Positions 43,589 through 53,554 of a DNA stretch of 64,000 bases are shown one piece after another; the first letter of the stretch is position 1; each line of letters begins with the position of its first letter. The notes beneath the pieces were generated by a model. It did not search any database and was not told the origin of the DNA. It saw nothing but the letters and a program-made list of their open reading frames with translations. Origin of the DNA: Nocardia farcinica (GTDB taxonomy: Bacteria > Actinomycetota > Actinomycetes > Mycobacteriales > Mycobacteriaceae); assembly GCF_001182745.1 (NCBI RefSeq), contig NZ_LN868939.1, forward strand, positions 1,860,001-1,924,000. The letters are read 5' to 3'. Made by a program: the position numbers and the translations under genes.

Positions 43589-44167
43589 ATGTCCGAAGGA
43601 GAATCCAGGGCGGTCGAGGCGACCAGGCGGCGGCTCAGCGGCAAGCAGGCCGATACCGTCGACAAGCTGACCAGGGCGGCGGTGGAGGTGCTGTCCCGCG
43701 AGGGATTCGCGGGGATGACGATCCGGCTGGTCGCCGCGGCGGCCGGGGTGGGCACCGCGACCGCCTACACCTATTTCTCCTCCAAGGAACATCTGGTCGC
43801 GGAGATCTTCTGGCGCAGGCTGGTGGCCTCGCCCTCCCCGGCCAGCGACTCCGACGACCCGGTGGCGCGGGTGATCGCCGAGTTGCGCAACATCGCCCTG
43901 CTCGTCGCCGACGAACAGGAACTCTCGGGGGCGGTCACCAGCGCCCTGCTCGGCCGCGATCCCGACGTCGCCCACCTGCGCGACCGGATCGGCGCCGAGA
44001 TCCGCAAACGCATCCTGCGCGCCCTCGGCCCCGATCCGGACCCCGACGTCGTCGAATCCCTCGAACTGCTCTACGCGGGCGCCCTCGTCCGCGCGGGGAT
44101 GGGCTACGGCTCCTACTCCCAGATCGCCGACCGCATCGAGAAATCGGCGCTGATGATCCTGCGGTAG
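43589..44167 (+). CDS. TetR-family transcriptional regulator
   Basis: 192 residues. N-terminal HTH at about 15-65: LTRAAVEVLSREGFAGMTIRLVAAAAGVGTATAYTYFSSKEHLVAEIFWRR. The C-terminal helical ligand domain ends GYGSYSQIADRIEKSALMILR. Placed just after the operon it probably represses; its operator motif occurs at both promoters. The ligand is likely a pathway substrate or intermediate. Confidence 0.92.
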   Translation: MSEGESRAVEATRRRLSGKQADTVDKLTRAAVEVLSREGFAGMTIRLVAAAAGVGTATAYTYFSSKEHLVAEIFWRRLVASPSPASDSDDPVARVIAELRNIALLVADEQELSGAVTSALLGRDPDVAHLRDRIGAEIRKRILRALGPDPDPDVVESLELLYAGALVRAGMGYGSYSQIADRIEKSALMILR

Positions 44168-44193
44168 GTCCGGCCGACACGGCCGGCGACCGA

Positions 44194-44907
44194 TCACGCG
44201 GACTCCCGCCGGCGGGGGAGCCCGGCCGGGTGCCGCAGCATCAGCAGGCCGATGGCGGCGACGGCGATGCCGCGCGGGGATTCCCAGACGAAGCCGGTGA
44301 GATGCTGCACCGCGGGCATGGGCAGGAAGAAGGCGACCATGCCGATCAGGGTCAGCACCGCGATCCAGCGGGGCACCGTGTGGTTGCGCAGCATGCTCAC
44401 GCCCAACAGCGCCATGCCGAGCAGCATGACCAGGCCGCCGCCCTGGTTGAAGACGAGAAACGCGGTGGTGTCGACCATGTTGTCGTTGTCGGCGATCAGG
44501 TGCGCGGTGGCGGGGTCTTCGGCCAGCGGGTGCGCGACGAACAGTTCGATCGCCAGGTGCCCCGCGGCCGTGGTGACATTGCCGAGCAGGTACAGCACGA
44601 TGCCGACGAACCCGGCGGTGCCGAGGCGCGGCCGCATCCACGCGTACATGCCGGGCAGGCCGAGGATCAGGCCCACCGTGCCGAGCGCGAGCAGGCTCTG
44701 CGCGATCGGGGTGCCGGGGCTGGTGAGCGCTTCGACCGAATGGCCCTTGCCGTCGACGATGGGGTGCAGGGTGCCGCCGGCGATGCACAGGACACCGCCG
44801 ATGGCCAGCGCCGCACCGCACAGGCGCAGTACAGTCTCGCGAGAGGGGCCGGCGGCGACGGTCGGGGCGGCGGCCGGGGTTGGCAGGAGTGCTCGAGTGT
44901 GTGTCAT
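44194..44907 (-). CDS. Six-to-seven-helix membrane protein, unknown function
   Basis: 237 residues with hydrophobic segments LCGAALAIGGVLCIAGGTLHP, LLALGTVGLILGLPGMYAWM, FVGIVLYLLGNVTTAAGHL, GGGLVMLLGMALLGVSML, IAVLTLIGMVAFFLPM and GIAVAAIGLLML. Short loops, no domain recognised; the layout is like DUF4386-type membrane proteins. Its start is 27 bp from the divergent SARP regulator, which may control it. Confidence 0.8.
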   Translation of the reverse strand: MTHTRALLPTPAAAPTVAAGPSRETVLRLCGAALAIGGVLCIAGGTLHPIVDGKGHSVEALTSPGTPIAQSLLALGTVGLILGLPGMYAWMRPRLGTAGFVGIVLYLLGNVTTAAGHLAIELFVAHPLAEDPATAHLIADNDNMVDTTAFLVFNQGGGLVMLLGMALLGVSMLRNHTVPRWIAVLTLIGMVAFFLPMPAVQHLTGFVWESPRGIAVAAIGLLMLRHPAGLPRRRESA

Positions 44908-44934
44908 GAGGTCAGCGTCGACGAGGGCGCTGGT

Positions 44935-47900
44935 GTGACGCTGGTGCGCGACGGGTCCGGCGACCGACCCACCATCGCGGTGCTCGGACCGCTCGAGGTA
45001 CGCGGTCCGGACGGCACCCCGATACCCGTGCCCGCGCGCAAGCACGCCGACCTGCTGGTGATCCTCGCCGCCGAACGCACCACCCGCAGCGCCGACCACC
45101 TGTGCGAACTCCTCTGGCGCGGTCACCCGCCCGCCAGCGCGCTGGTCACCCTCCAGGGCTATGTCGCGCGACTGCGCCGCGCGCTGCGGCCGCTGCCGGA
45201 CGTGCGGATCGAGACCGGCCCGAACGGCTACGTGTTGCGCTGCGACGGTTCCGGTACCGACCTCGACCTGCTCGACGTGCTGACCAGGGACGCCAGGGCC
45301 GCCCACGCCGACGGCGACGTCGCGCGCACCGTCGCGCTGCTGGAGCGGGCGTTGGCGCTGTGGCGCGGTGAACCGCTGACCGACGTCGCCGACATCGCCG
45401 AGTTGGCCCCCGAGCGGGCCCGGCTCACGCAGCTGCGCGCGGAACTGGTGGAACTGTGCGCCGAAGGGCTGATGGTGCTGGGCCGGGAGCGGCACGCGGT
45501 CACGGTGCTCACCGACGAGCATCGGCGCCATCCGTACCGCGAAGGGCTGGGCAGGCTGCTGGCCCTGGCGCTGCGCGGCTGTGGCCGGACCGCCGAGGCG
45601 CTGGAGGTGCTGGTCGGATTGCGCGGTCGGTTGCGGGAGGATCTCGGCCTCGACCCCGAACCCGCCACGGTGCGCGTCGAGGAGCAACTGCGCCGCGCGC
45701 CCGCGCCCGCCGCGACCGCCGCCGGGCCCTCTCTGCTCGTCGGCCGCGCCGAGGCGGTGGCCCTGCTCGACCGCGCCGACGAGCGCGCCCGGCACGGGCT
45801 GACCGTCGTGACCGTGCACGGCCCGGCGGGCATCGGAAAGACCGCCCTGGTCGAGGATGCGCTGCGCAGGCACGGCCACCGCGCCTTCGTCACCGCGGGG
45901 GTGCGCGGTGCGCCCGCGGTCCCGGTGCTGACGCCGTGGCTCGATCAGGCGGCGCTCGCCGGGCACGCGGTCCCCGACGCGCCGACCGCCCGCGACCTGG
46001 CCGCTCTGTTCGCCGAGGTGGTGCGCGAGGCCGGCCGCGCGGTCGCGGTCGTCGACGATCTGCAGTGGGCCGACGCCGATTCGCTCCGGCTGATCGCGGC
46101 GGCCATGCGGACCCTGCGCGCCCACCCCGTCCTGCTGCTGCTCACCCTGCGCCCCGGGCCCTACCCCGACGAGGTCGAGACGGCGCTGCGAGTGCTGCGG
46201 TCGGCCGGAACCCATGTCACCGTCGAGCTCGGCCCGCTTCCGGACGCGGCCGTCGCCGATCTCGTCACCGCGGCCATCGGGTCCACCGACCCCGCCGCCC
46301 GGGACCGGATCGTGGCGCTCAGCGCGGGCAGTCCCTTCGTCGCCGCCCAGCTCGGCGACCTGGTCCGGGCCGGCCGGCCGCTCGACGCCGCGGCCGCCGC
46401 CGAGATCGCCGCCGCCAAACTGCGCACCGTCTCGCCCGAGGCCCGCGCACTGGCCGAACTGCTCGCCGTCCTCGGCCCGGACACCCCGCTCGGTCTGCTC
46501 GCCGCTGCCGGAAAAGACTCGGACAGCGGCCTTTTCGACGCACACCTGGCCGAGCTCGTCGCCGCCCGCATCGCGGTGGTCCGCGACGCCCACGTCACCT
46601 TCGGCCACGACCTGTTGCGCGCCGCCGTGCTCGCCGCCCTCGGCGACCGGCGCCGGGCCGACCTGCACGGGCGCGCCGCCGATGTCCTGGCCGAGTTGCG
46701 CCCGGAGGCGTTGTCGGCCCGGGCGCTGCACCGCAGCGCCGCCGCCCTCGGCGGACGCGACCCGGCCGCCGCCCGCGCCTGCCTCGACGCGGCCCGCGAC
46801 GCCCTGCGCCGCGACTCCCCGGGCGAATGCGTCGATCTCGCCGAACGCGGCGCCCGGCACGCCGACCCCGCCGACGTGGCCCTGGCCATCGACCTGGACC
46901 TGCTGCGAGGCCGGGCGCACCACCGGCTCGGCCACTACGACGCGGCCGCCGCCTGTTTCGACCGCGCAGGCCGCCACTGCGCCGACCGCGCGGACTGGCC
47001 CGCGCTGGCCCGCACCGCGCTGCTGGCCGCGCCGCACGGTGTCGGCGGGTACTTCTCCGGATACGGTGTGGTGCAGGCCGGTTCGTCGTCGCTGCGTGCG
47101 CAGGTGCTGGCGCACCGGCACGACCTCGACACCGATGTCGTCGCGCAGGTGCAGGCGATCGAGGCCGCCGATCGCGCGATCCACGGCAGCGACGGTGATC
47201 TCGACGCGCTCGCCGAGGCGCGGGCCCGCAGTGCGCCGGGCAGCAGGTCGTGGCCGCAGGTGCTGCTCGCGGAATTCCTCTGCCTGTGGGGCCCGGCCAC
47301 GGTGGCCGACCGGCGCAAGATCGCCGAGGAGCTCGAGGAACTGGCCGGGCACGACCGGATGGCCCGCGCCACCGCCCTGCATCTGCGGCGGGTGTGCGCG
47401 CTGGAATCCGGTGACCTGCGGCAGGTGCGCCGGCTCTCGGCCGAGTTCGCCCGGCTCGCCGACGGCGGCGGCACCGACCTGGCCGCCACCCAGCTGTGGT
47501 GGCAGGTGATGCTGGCCGTCCTGCGCGGCGACTACGCCGAATCCCGTACGCTGATGGCCCGTTTCGCCGCCGATCTCGGCGCGGTGGACGAGCGCGCCCG
47601 GCTGCTGGCGGAGGCGTCCATGCTGACCAGCAGCTCGATCGAGCTGTGGCACCGCGGCAGGTTCGCCGAGGTGCTGGCCGATGCCGACCGCATGGCCGAG
47701 GATTTCGACGAGGATTTCGCTCTGGTGGTCGCGCTGGCCGCCGCCGAGGCCGGCGACCACCGCCGGGCGCTGGCGGCGGTCGAATCGATCCTGGCGTTGC
47801 CGGGCAGGCTGCACGGCCCGCGCGTGGCCGTGCGGGTGCCGCTGTTGACCGAGGCGCTGCTCGCGGTCGGGCAGCGCGCGCCGGACGAGCGCGCCCGGGT

Positions 47901-48144
47901 GGCCGGGTTCGCCGCCGCGCTCGAACCACTGACCCGCGGCTGGTCCGACACCCTGCTGGTGCAGTGGCCCGGCCTGGTCTGTCTCGGCCCGTCGGGCCTC
48001 TACCGCGGCACCGTGCGCGCCCTGCTCGGGCTGCCCGGCGCCGCCGACGAAGTGCGTGCCGCCGAGCAGCGGGCCAGGACGTCGGGCGCGCGGCCGTATG
48101 CGGCTCGCGCGGCCGATCGGCTGGCCCGCTGGCCGTTCGCCTGA
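44935..48144 (+). CDS. SARP/AfsR-type AAA regulator (BTAD + NTPase + TPR-like)
   Basis: 1069 residues. Winged-helix DNA-binding domain at about 15-100 (TIAVLGPLEVRGPDGTPIPV ... LCELLWRGHPPASALVTLQGYVARLRRAL). BTAD domain to about 250 (GLRGRLREDLGLDPEPATVRVEEQL). AAA domain with Walker A VHGPAGIGKTALVEDAL (about 297-313) and Walker B VAVVDDLQWADADSL. A long helical C-terminal half without clear TPR consensus follows. Such proteins switch on nearby gene clusters in response to a nucleotide or ligand signal. GTG is chosen because GAGGG lies 7 nt upstream. Targets unknown; the divergent membrane gene is the nearest candidate. Confidence 0.88.
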   Translation: MTLVRDGSGDRPTIAVLGPLEVRGPDGTPIPVPARKHADLLVILAAERTTRSADHLCELLWRGHPPASALVTLQGYVARLRRALRPLPDVRIETGPNGYVLRCDGSGTDLDLLDVLTRDARAAHADGDVARTVALLERALALWRGEPLTDVADIAELAPERARLTQLRAELVELCAEGLMVLGRERHAVTVLTDEHRRHPYREGLGRLLALALRGCGRTAEALEVLVGLRGRLREDLGLDPEPATVRVEEQLRRAPAPAATAAGPSLLVGRAEAVALLDRADERARHGLTVVTVHGPAGIGKTALVEDALRRHGHRAFVTAGVRGAPAVPVLTPWLDQAALAGHAVPDAPTARDLAALFAEVVREAGRAVAVVDDLQWADADSLRLIAAAMRTLRAHPVLLLLTLRPGPYPDEVETALRVLRSAGTHVTVELGPLPDAAVADLVTAAIGSTDPAARDRIVALSAGSPFVAAQLGDLVRAGRPLDAAAAAEIAAAKLRTVSPEARALAELLAVLGPDTPLGLLAAAGKDSDSGLFDAHLAELVAARIAVVRDAHVTFGHDLLRAAVLAALGDRRRADLHGRAADVLAELRPEALSARALHRSAAALGGRDPAAARACLDAARDALRRDSPGECVDLAERGARHADPADVALAIDLDLLRGRAHHRLGHYDAAAACFDRAGRHCADRADWPALARTALLAAPHGVGGYFSGYGVVQAGSSSLRAQVLAHRHDLDTDVVAQVQAIEAADRAIHGSDGDLDALAEARARSAPGSRSWPQVLLAEFLCLWGPATVADRRKIAEELEELAGHDRMARATALHLRRVCALESGDLRQVRRLSAEFARLADGGGTDLAATQLWWQVMLAVLRGDYAESRTLMARFAADLGAVDERARLLAEASMLTSSSIELWHRGRFAEVLADADRMAEDFDEDFALVVALAAAEAGDHRRALAAVESILALPGRLHGPRVAVRVPLLTEALLAVGQRAPDERARVAGFAAALEPLTRGWSDTLLVQWPGLVCLGPSGLYRGTVRALLGLPGAADEVRAAEQRARTSGARPYAARAADRLARWPFA

Positions 48145-48257
48145 GCGGAGGTCGGCGCCGGGCGGCCGCGCCCCCGCCGCCCGGCGTACCCGCGCCGGGC
48201 ACGGTTCCGGGAATTCCCCGATGGCGCGGCGCGGGCCGGGACGACAGACTGGTGGAC

Positions 48258-49001
48258 ATGACTTCTCCAGCAGCGGCGGTCGCGGCCCGCGCCATCGACC
48301 TGACCAAGGTGTACGGGTCGGCGGACACGCAGGTCAGGGCGTTGGACGGGATCTCCGCCGAATTCGCCAAGGGCGAGTTCACCGCCATCATGGGCCCGTC
48401 CGGGTCGGGCAAGTCGACGCTGATGCACTGCCTGGCGGGATTGGACAGCGCCACCTCGGGGACGGTGCGCATCGGCGACACCGATCTCACCGAGCTGACC
48501 GACAAGCAGATGACGATGTTGCGCCGGGACCGGATCGGCTTCGTGTTCCAGGCGTTCAATCTGGTGCCGACACTCACCGCGCTGGAGAACATCACGCTCC
48601 CGCTCGACATCGCCGGCCGCAAACCGGACCAGGAGTGGCTGGCGACGGTGATCAAGCGGCTCGGTCTCGGCGACCGGCTCACCCATCGCCCCAGCGAGCT
48701 CTCCGGTGGCCAGCAGCAGCGCGTCGCGTGCGCGCGGGCGCTGGCAGGCAAGCCGGACATCATCTTCGGCGACGAGCCGACCGGCAACCTCGATTCCCGT
48801 TCCAGCGCCGAGGTGCTGTCGATCCTGCGCGCGGCCGTGGACGAATTCGGCCAGACCGTCGTCATGGTCACGCACGAACCGCACGCCGCCGCCTACGCCG
48901 ACCGGGTGGTGTTCCTCGCCGACGGCCGCATCGTGGACGAATTGCGCGGCCCCACCGCCGAATCCGTGCTCGATCGGATGAAGGCACTGGAGACGGTGTG
49001 A
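48258..49001 (+). CDS. ABC transporter ATP-binding protein, LolD/MacB type
   Basis: 247 residues. Walker A GPSGSGKSTLMHCLAGLD, Q-loop VFQAFNLVPTLTALENI, signature LSGGQQQRVACARALA, Walker B IIFGDEPTGNLDS and H-loop VMVTHEPHAAAYADR: a complete, canonical ATPase of the LolD/MacB/FtsE group. Its stop overlaps the permease start by 1 nt (TGATG). ATG at 48258 or GTG two codons earlier. Confidence 0.95.
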   Translation: MTSPAAAVAARAIDLTKVYGSADTQVRALDGISAEFAKGEFTAIMGPSGSGKSTLMHCLAGLDSATSGTVRIGDTDLTELTDKQMTMLRRDRIGFVFQAFNLVPTLTALENITLPLDIAGRKPDQEWLATVIKRLGLGDRLTHRPSELSGGQQQRVACARALAGKPDIIFGDEPTGNLDSRSSAEVLSILRAAVDEFGQTVVMVTHEPHAAAYADRVVFLADGRIVDELRGPTAESVLDRMKALETV

Positions 49002-51556
49002 TGGCGGCCCGTCCGATGCGCAAGGTGGCCTTGCGCAACCTGGCCGCGCACAAGGTGCGGCTGGCGCTGACCCTGCTGTCGGTGGTGCTCGGCACCGCCT
49101 TCATCGCCGGCTCGTTCGTGTTCACCGACACCCTCCAGCGCACCTTCGACGGCATCTTCGCCGACGAGGCCAAAGGCGTGGACGTGCGGGTGAGCCCGAA
49201 ACAGATGCAGTCGTTCGGTGTCCCCCTCGGTGTGGTGGATCAGGTGAGCCGCACCGAGGGCGTGCGGGCGGTGGCGCCGAGCGTCAACGGGCCGCTGGTG
49301 CTGCTCGACCCCGAGGGCAAGAAGCCGGTGCAGACCGGCGGCGCGCCGAGCATGGGCGAGTCCTACATCCCGCCCGAGCGCGCGGTGGCCGACGCCGAGA
49401 CGTTCGTGGCGGGCGTGCCGCCCAGCCGCCCGGGCGAAGTCGCCATCAACACCGGCGGCGCCGAACGGGCGGGCCTGCACGTCGGCGACCGCACGAAGAT
49501 CCTCATCCCTTCGCAGAGCACCCAGCGGCAGCCCGTGCTCGACGTGACCGTCACCGGCATCTACGAGGTGCCCGCCGACACCGGCGGTTTCATCGGCGTG
49601 CTGTTCGACGACGCCCAGGCCCGCCAATTGTTCACCGACGGCACCCATGTCGCCTACATCGACATCGCCGCCGCCGAGGGCGTGAACGCCGACGACCTGC
49701 GCGACCGCATCGCCGCCGCGCTGCCCACGTTCAAGGTGCAGAACGGTGAGCAGGTCCGCGAGGACCTGAAATCGCAGATCTCCGAGGCGCTCAACTTCAT
49801 CAACTACTTCCTGCTCGCCTTCGGTGCGATCGCCCTGATCGTGGGCACCTTCATCATCTACAACACCTTCTCGATGATCGTGGCCCAGCGGCTGCGGGAG
49901 CTGGCGTTGCTGCGGGCGGTGGGCGCGAGCAGACGGCAGGTGGGCGGCTCGGTGGTGGCCGAGGCGCTGGTGATCGGCGTGATCGGCAGCGTCATCGGCC
50001 TCGCCGCGGGCATCGGGTTGGCGTTCGGGCTGTCCGCGCTGCTCAACGCCTTCGACCTGGGCCTGCCCACCGGGGCGATGGCGGTGCTGCCGCGCACGGT
50101 GCTGGTCGCGCTGCTGGTCGGCCTGGCCGTCACCGTGATCAGCGCCTACGCCCCCGCCCGGCGGGCCGCCCGGATCCCACCGGTGGAGGCGATGCGCGAG
50201 GAGTTCGCCAGCGCGGGCGACTCGCTGCGGCTGCGCACGCTCGCCGGTGGTGTGCTGGCCGTGCTCGGCGTGGTGCTGGTGGTGCTCGGCGCGCGCTCGA
50301 CCGGTGGCAGCGCCGCCGCGACCGTCGGTGTCGGTGCGCTCGGCTTGATCCTGGCGGTCCTGCTGGCCTCGCCCGCGCTGTCGCGTCCGGTGTTGGGCGG
50401 GCTCGGGGTGCTGGTGCGGCCCTTCGGCACGGTGGGGCGGATGGCGCGCAACAACGCCGTGCGCAACCCGCGCCGCACCGCCGCCACCGCCTTCGCGCTC
50501 ACCCTCGGCCTGATGCTGGTCTCGGCGATCGGCATGCTCGGCGCCTCGGCGAAGGCCAGCGTCGGTGTGCTGGTGGACAAGGGCGTGGTGTCGGACTACG
50601 TGCTCGCCGGTCCGCAGCAGTCGCAGCTGATCGGGCTGCCGCTCGGTGTGCCGGCCGCGGTGCGGGCCGAGGTGCCCGCCGCCGCCGAGGTGGTCGGCTT
50701 CCGCGGTGTCGCGGTGCAGGTCGGCGACGACCGGATGGCCGGGGTGGCGCCCGACGGGCCGATGGATCGCGCGCTGAACTACGAGATCCTCAGCGGTACC
50801 GGAACATTGGGGGAGCGCGACATCCTGATCTCGGCGGACGAGGCCGACGAGCACGGCTGGCGCGCGGGGCAGCAGGTCGAGCTGACCGGGCTGGACCGCA
50901 ACCAGAAGGTGCCGGTCACCGTCGCGGGCGTCTTCCGCGACACCCCGTTGCTCGGTGACCTGGTGGTCTCCCCGACCATCTTCGAGGAGGTCACGCCGCC
51001 GTCGTTCCGCAGCAACTTCTTCGTGCTCGTCAACGCCGCCCCCGGCGCCGACCTGGCCGCGCTGCGCACCGATCTGGAGAACGCCACCGCCCAGTTCGCG
51101 GTGGTGCAGGTGCAGGACCGCGAACAGTTCAAGGGCGCGCAGGGCCAGCAGATCAACACCCTGCTGGCGATCCTCTACGGCCTGCTGGCACTGGCCGTGG
51201 TGATCGCGATCCTCGGCATCATCAACACGCTGGCGCTGTCGGTGGTCGAGCGGCGCCGCGAGATCGGCATGCTGCGCGCGGTGGGCGCGATGCGGGCGCA
51301 GATCCGGCGCACCATCTACCTCGAGTCGGTGCTGATCGCGGTGTTCGGCGCCATCGTCGGCGTGCTGCTCGGGCTCGGCATCGGCGTCGGATTCCTGCGC
51401 ACGCTGCGCGATTTCGGCATCGACCAGATCGCGGTGCCGTGGGGTCAGCTGGTCGCGGTGCTCGTCGCGTCCGCGATCGTGGGCGTGCTGGCCGCGCTGT
51501 GGCCGGGCATCCGTGCGGCCCGCACGCCACCGCTCGCCGCGATCGCGGACCTGTGA
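49001..51556 (+). CDS. FtsX/MacB-like ABC transporter permease
   Basis: 851 residues with two FtsX-type repeats. An N-terminal helix (LALTLLSVVLGTAFIAGSFVF) precedes a large periplasmic domain (about 50-250) and three helices around 265-385 with the LRELALLRAVGASRRQV motif. A second helix pair and extracytoplasmic domain (about 400-720) end in three helices with ERRREIGMLRAVGAMRAQI. Mechanotransmission-type transporter or exporter of lipids, antibiotics or peptides; substrate unknown. Confidence 0.93.
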   Translation: MAARPMRKVALRNLAAHKVRLALTLLSVVLGTAFIAGSFVFTDTLQRTFDGIFADEAKGVDVRVSPKQMQSFGVPLGVVDQVSRTEGVRAVAPSVNGPLVLLDPEGKKPVQTGGAPSMGESYIPPERAVADAETFVAGVPPSRPGEVAINTGGAERAGLHVGDRTKILIPSQSTQRQPVLDVTVTGIYEVPADTGGFIGVLFDDAQARQLFTDGTHVAYIDIAAAEGVNADDLRDRIAAALPTFKVQNGEQVREDLKSQISEALNFINYFLLAFGAIALIVGTFIIYNTFSMIVAQRLRELALLRAVGASRRQVGGSVVAEALVIGVIGSVIGLAAGIGLAFGLSALLNAFDLGLPTGAMAVLPRTVLVALLVGLAVTVISAYAPARRAARIPPVEAMREEFASAGDSLRLRTLAGGVLAVLGVVLVVLGARSTGGSAAATVGVGALGLILAVLLASPALSRPVLGGLGVLVRPFGTVGRMARNNAVRNPRRTAATAFALTLGLMLVSAIGMLGASAKASVGVLVDKGVVSDYVLAGPQQSQLIGLPLGVPAAVRAEVPAAAEVVGFRGVAVQVGDDRMAGVAPDGPMDRALNYEILSGTGTLGERDILISADEADEHGWRAGQQVELTGLDRNQKVPVTVAGVFRDTPLLGDLVVSPTIFEEVTPPSFRSNFFVLVNAAPGADLAALRTDLENATAQFAVVQVQDREQFKGAQGQQINTLLAILYGLLALAVVIAILGIINTLALSVVERRREIGMLRAVGAMRAQIRRTIYLESVLIAVFGAIVGVLLGLGIGVGFLRTLRDFGIDQIAVPWGQLVAVLVASAIVGVLAALWPGIRAARTPPLAAIADL

Positions 51557-52099
51557 TCAGGTCGCGCGCGCGGCGGTGAGATCACGCGCGCGGCCACCCA
51601 CGGCGCGCACGGCGGCGGCGAGGGCGACCACGGCGGGCAACGCGCCCGTCTCGTCGAGCGCCGCCGCCCAGGCGGCGCCCGGGTCGATCAGGTCGGCGAT
51701 CGGGCCGAGTTCGGCGCCGTCGGCGTGGATGCGGGCACCGGCGGCCTGTAATGCGCCCAGCGCCAACGAGGTTCGCGCCGAGACCACCGCGAGGTGGATG
51801 CGGCGCACGGGCGCGGCGCCGTCGCCGGGGCGCGCAGGCCCGGCGGGGCCGAATTCGAGTACCGGGCCGGTGAGCCGGTTACGCGCCAGATAGCGCTCGG
51901 CGCGCGGCGCCAGCCCGGCGGGCAGTTCCACACCGACCACGCGCTCGTCGCAGCGCAGCAGCACCTGCTCGCCGGACCGGGTCAGCGTCCACCATCGGCT
52001 GCCTCCGCACACCGGCCCGGCCGTGCGTCCGGTGCCCGTGCGGCGCGGGGCCGCCGTCCGGGCATGGTCGACGGCGCCCACCGGGCGCGGCAGATCCAT
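51557..52099 (-). CDS. Hypothetical protein
   Basis: 180 residues starting MDLPRPVGAVDHARTAAPRR. It contains SGEQVLLRCDERVVGVELPAGLAPRAERYLARNRLTGPVLEFG and an Ala-rich C-terminal half with several hydrophobic helices but no convincing membrane segment. No family recognised. ATG chosen for GAGAGG about 8 nt upstream. Convergent with the ABC permease gene. Confidence 0.65.
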   Translation of the reverse strand: MDLPRPVGAVDHARTAAPRRTGTGRTAGPVCGGSRWWTLTRSGEQVLLRCDERVVGVELPAGLAPRAERYLARNRLTGPVLEFGPAGPARPGDGAAPVRRIHLAVVSARTSLALGALQAAGARIHADGAELGPIADLIDPGAAWAAALDETGALPAVVALAAAVRAVGGRARDLTAARAT

Positions 52100-52366
52100 C
52101 GGTCGATCACCTCTCCAGATGCGGTGTGGACGCGAACGTGCCGCCGTCGTCGAGCGGCGTCCCGGTTCGAGTGGCGGTGCCGCCGGTGTGAGGGGGACCG
52201 GCGGCACCGCCGTCCCGGCGTCGGCTGCCGTTCAGGGGGCTGATGGTCGGTCCCCATACCTCGACCGGGACTGATCCGGATGATTGCGGATCGATTGCCA
52301 TCGTATGGCGACCGCCACCCCGAAGTGACCGAAACGACGAACATCCCCGACGCAGGACACCCGTGG

Positions 52367-53554
52367 CTATCCCGGTCGCCGGTCCGCCCGTCCGGCATTG
52401 GCATCGGCCCAGGCGTGCACGTCCCCGCGATCGAGCGCCACCGCCAGCAGATCCGGGAACTTGTCCGGGGTGCAGGCGAAGGCGGGGATGCCGAGTCCGG
52501 CCAGGGCGGCGGCGTTGTCGTGGTCGAAGGAGGGGGCGCCGTCGTCGCTGAGCGCGAGCAGGACCACCACCTGCACGCCGGCGTCGCGCAGGGCGTTCAT
52601 GCGGCGCAGCATCTCGGCGCGGATACCACCCTCGTAGAGGTCGGAGATGAGCACGAACAGGGTGTCGGCGGGGCGGGTGATCAGCGACTGGCAGTAGGCG
52701 ATGGCCCGGTTGATGTCGGTGCCGCCGCCGAGCTGGGTACCGAACAGCACGTCCACCGGATCGGTGAGCAGGTCGGTGAGATCGACGACCTCGGTGTCGA
52801 AGACGACCAGCGAGGTGCGCAGCGACCGCAGCGAGGCCAGCACCGCGCCGAACACCGAGGCGTACACCACACTCGCGGCCATCGACCCGGACTGGTCGAC
52901 CGCGAGCACCACTTCCCGGCGCACCGCCTGGCTGTTGCGGCCGTAGCCGACCAGCCGCTCCGGCACGACCGTCCGGTGTTCGGGCAGGTAGTGGGCGAGA
53001 TTGCGGCGGATGGTGCGATCCCAGTCGATGTCGCGCAGCTTCGGCCGGGCGACCCGGGCGGCCCGGTTGAGCGCGCCGCCGACCGCGGTGCGGGTGTGTG
53101 TCGCGATCCGTTCCTCGATACGGCGCACCACCTGTTCCACCACCGCCCGCGCGGTCGCCTTGGTGGTTTCCGGCATCACCCGGTTCAGGCTCAGCAGGGT
53201 GCCCACCAGGTGCACGTCCGGCTCGACCGCGGCCAGCAGCTCCGGTTCCAGCAGCAGTTCGGTGAGGTGCAGGCGGTCGATCGCGTCGCGCTGCAGCACC
53301 TCCACCACGGTGGACGGGAAATAGGTGCGGATGTCGCCGAGCCAGCGCGCCACCCGCGGCGCCGACCCGCCGAGTCCGCCCGCGCGCGGTCCGGCGCCCT
53401 GCTCGTCGCCGGTGTTGTAGAGCGCGCCGAGAGCGCGGTCCACGGCGACGTCGTCGGCGGACCCGAGCCCGCCGAGTTCCGGCTCGGCGGCCGCGCCGAG
53501 CACCAGACGCCAGCGGCGCGAAGCGGATTCGTTGTGCTCGTCGGGTGCGGTCAT
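52367..53554 (-). CDS. VWA-domain protein (YehP-like), last gene of SWIM/MoxR operon
   Basis: 395 residues. The helical N-terminal half includes LLEPELLAAVEPDVHLVGTLLSLNRVMPETTKATAR. A C-terminal von Willebrand A domain carries a complete MIDAS: AVDQSGSMAAS (about 213-222), GGGTDINRA (Thr) and LISDLYEGG (Asp). VWA partners of MoxR ATPases act as metal-dependent chaperone adaptors. Its ATG overlaps the DUF5682 stop by 4 nt (ATGA). Relationship to E. coli YehP is by domain and gene order. Confidence 0.88.
   Translation of the reverse strand: MTAPDEHNESASRRWRLVLGAAAEPELGGLGSADDVAVDRALGALYNTGDEQGAGPRAGGLGGSAPRVARWLGDIRTYFPSTVVEVLQRDAIDRLHLTELLLEPELLAAVEPDVHLVGTLLSLNRVMPETTKATARAVVEQVVRRIEERIATHTRTAVGGALNRAARVARPKLRDIDWDRTIRRNLAHYLPEHRTVVPERLVGYGRNSQAVRREVVLAVDQSGSMAASVVYASVFGAVLASLRSLRTSLVVFDTEVVDLTDLLTDPVDVLFGTQLGGGTDINRAIAYCQSLITRPADTLFVLISDLYEGGIRAEMLRRMNALRDAGVQVVVLLALSDDGAPSFDHDNAAALAGLGIPAFACTPDKFPDLLAVALDRGDVHAWADANAGRADRRPG

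Noticed and set aside
44194..47814. Long minus-strand open frame under the SARP regulator
   Set aside because: Only the part up to 44907 (membrane protein) is supported; the rest is antisense to the regulator.
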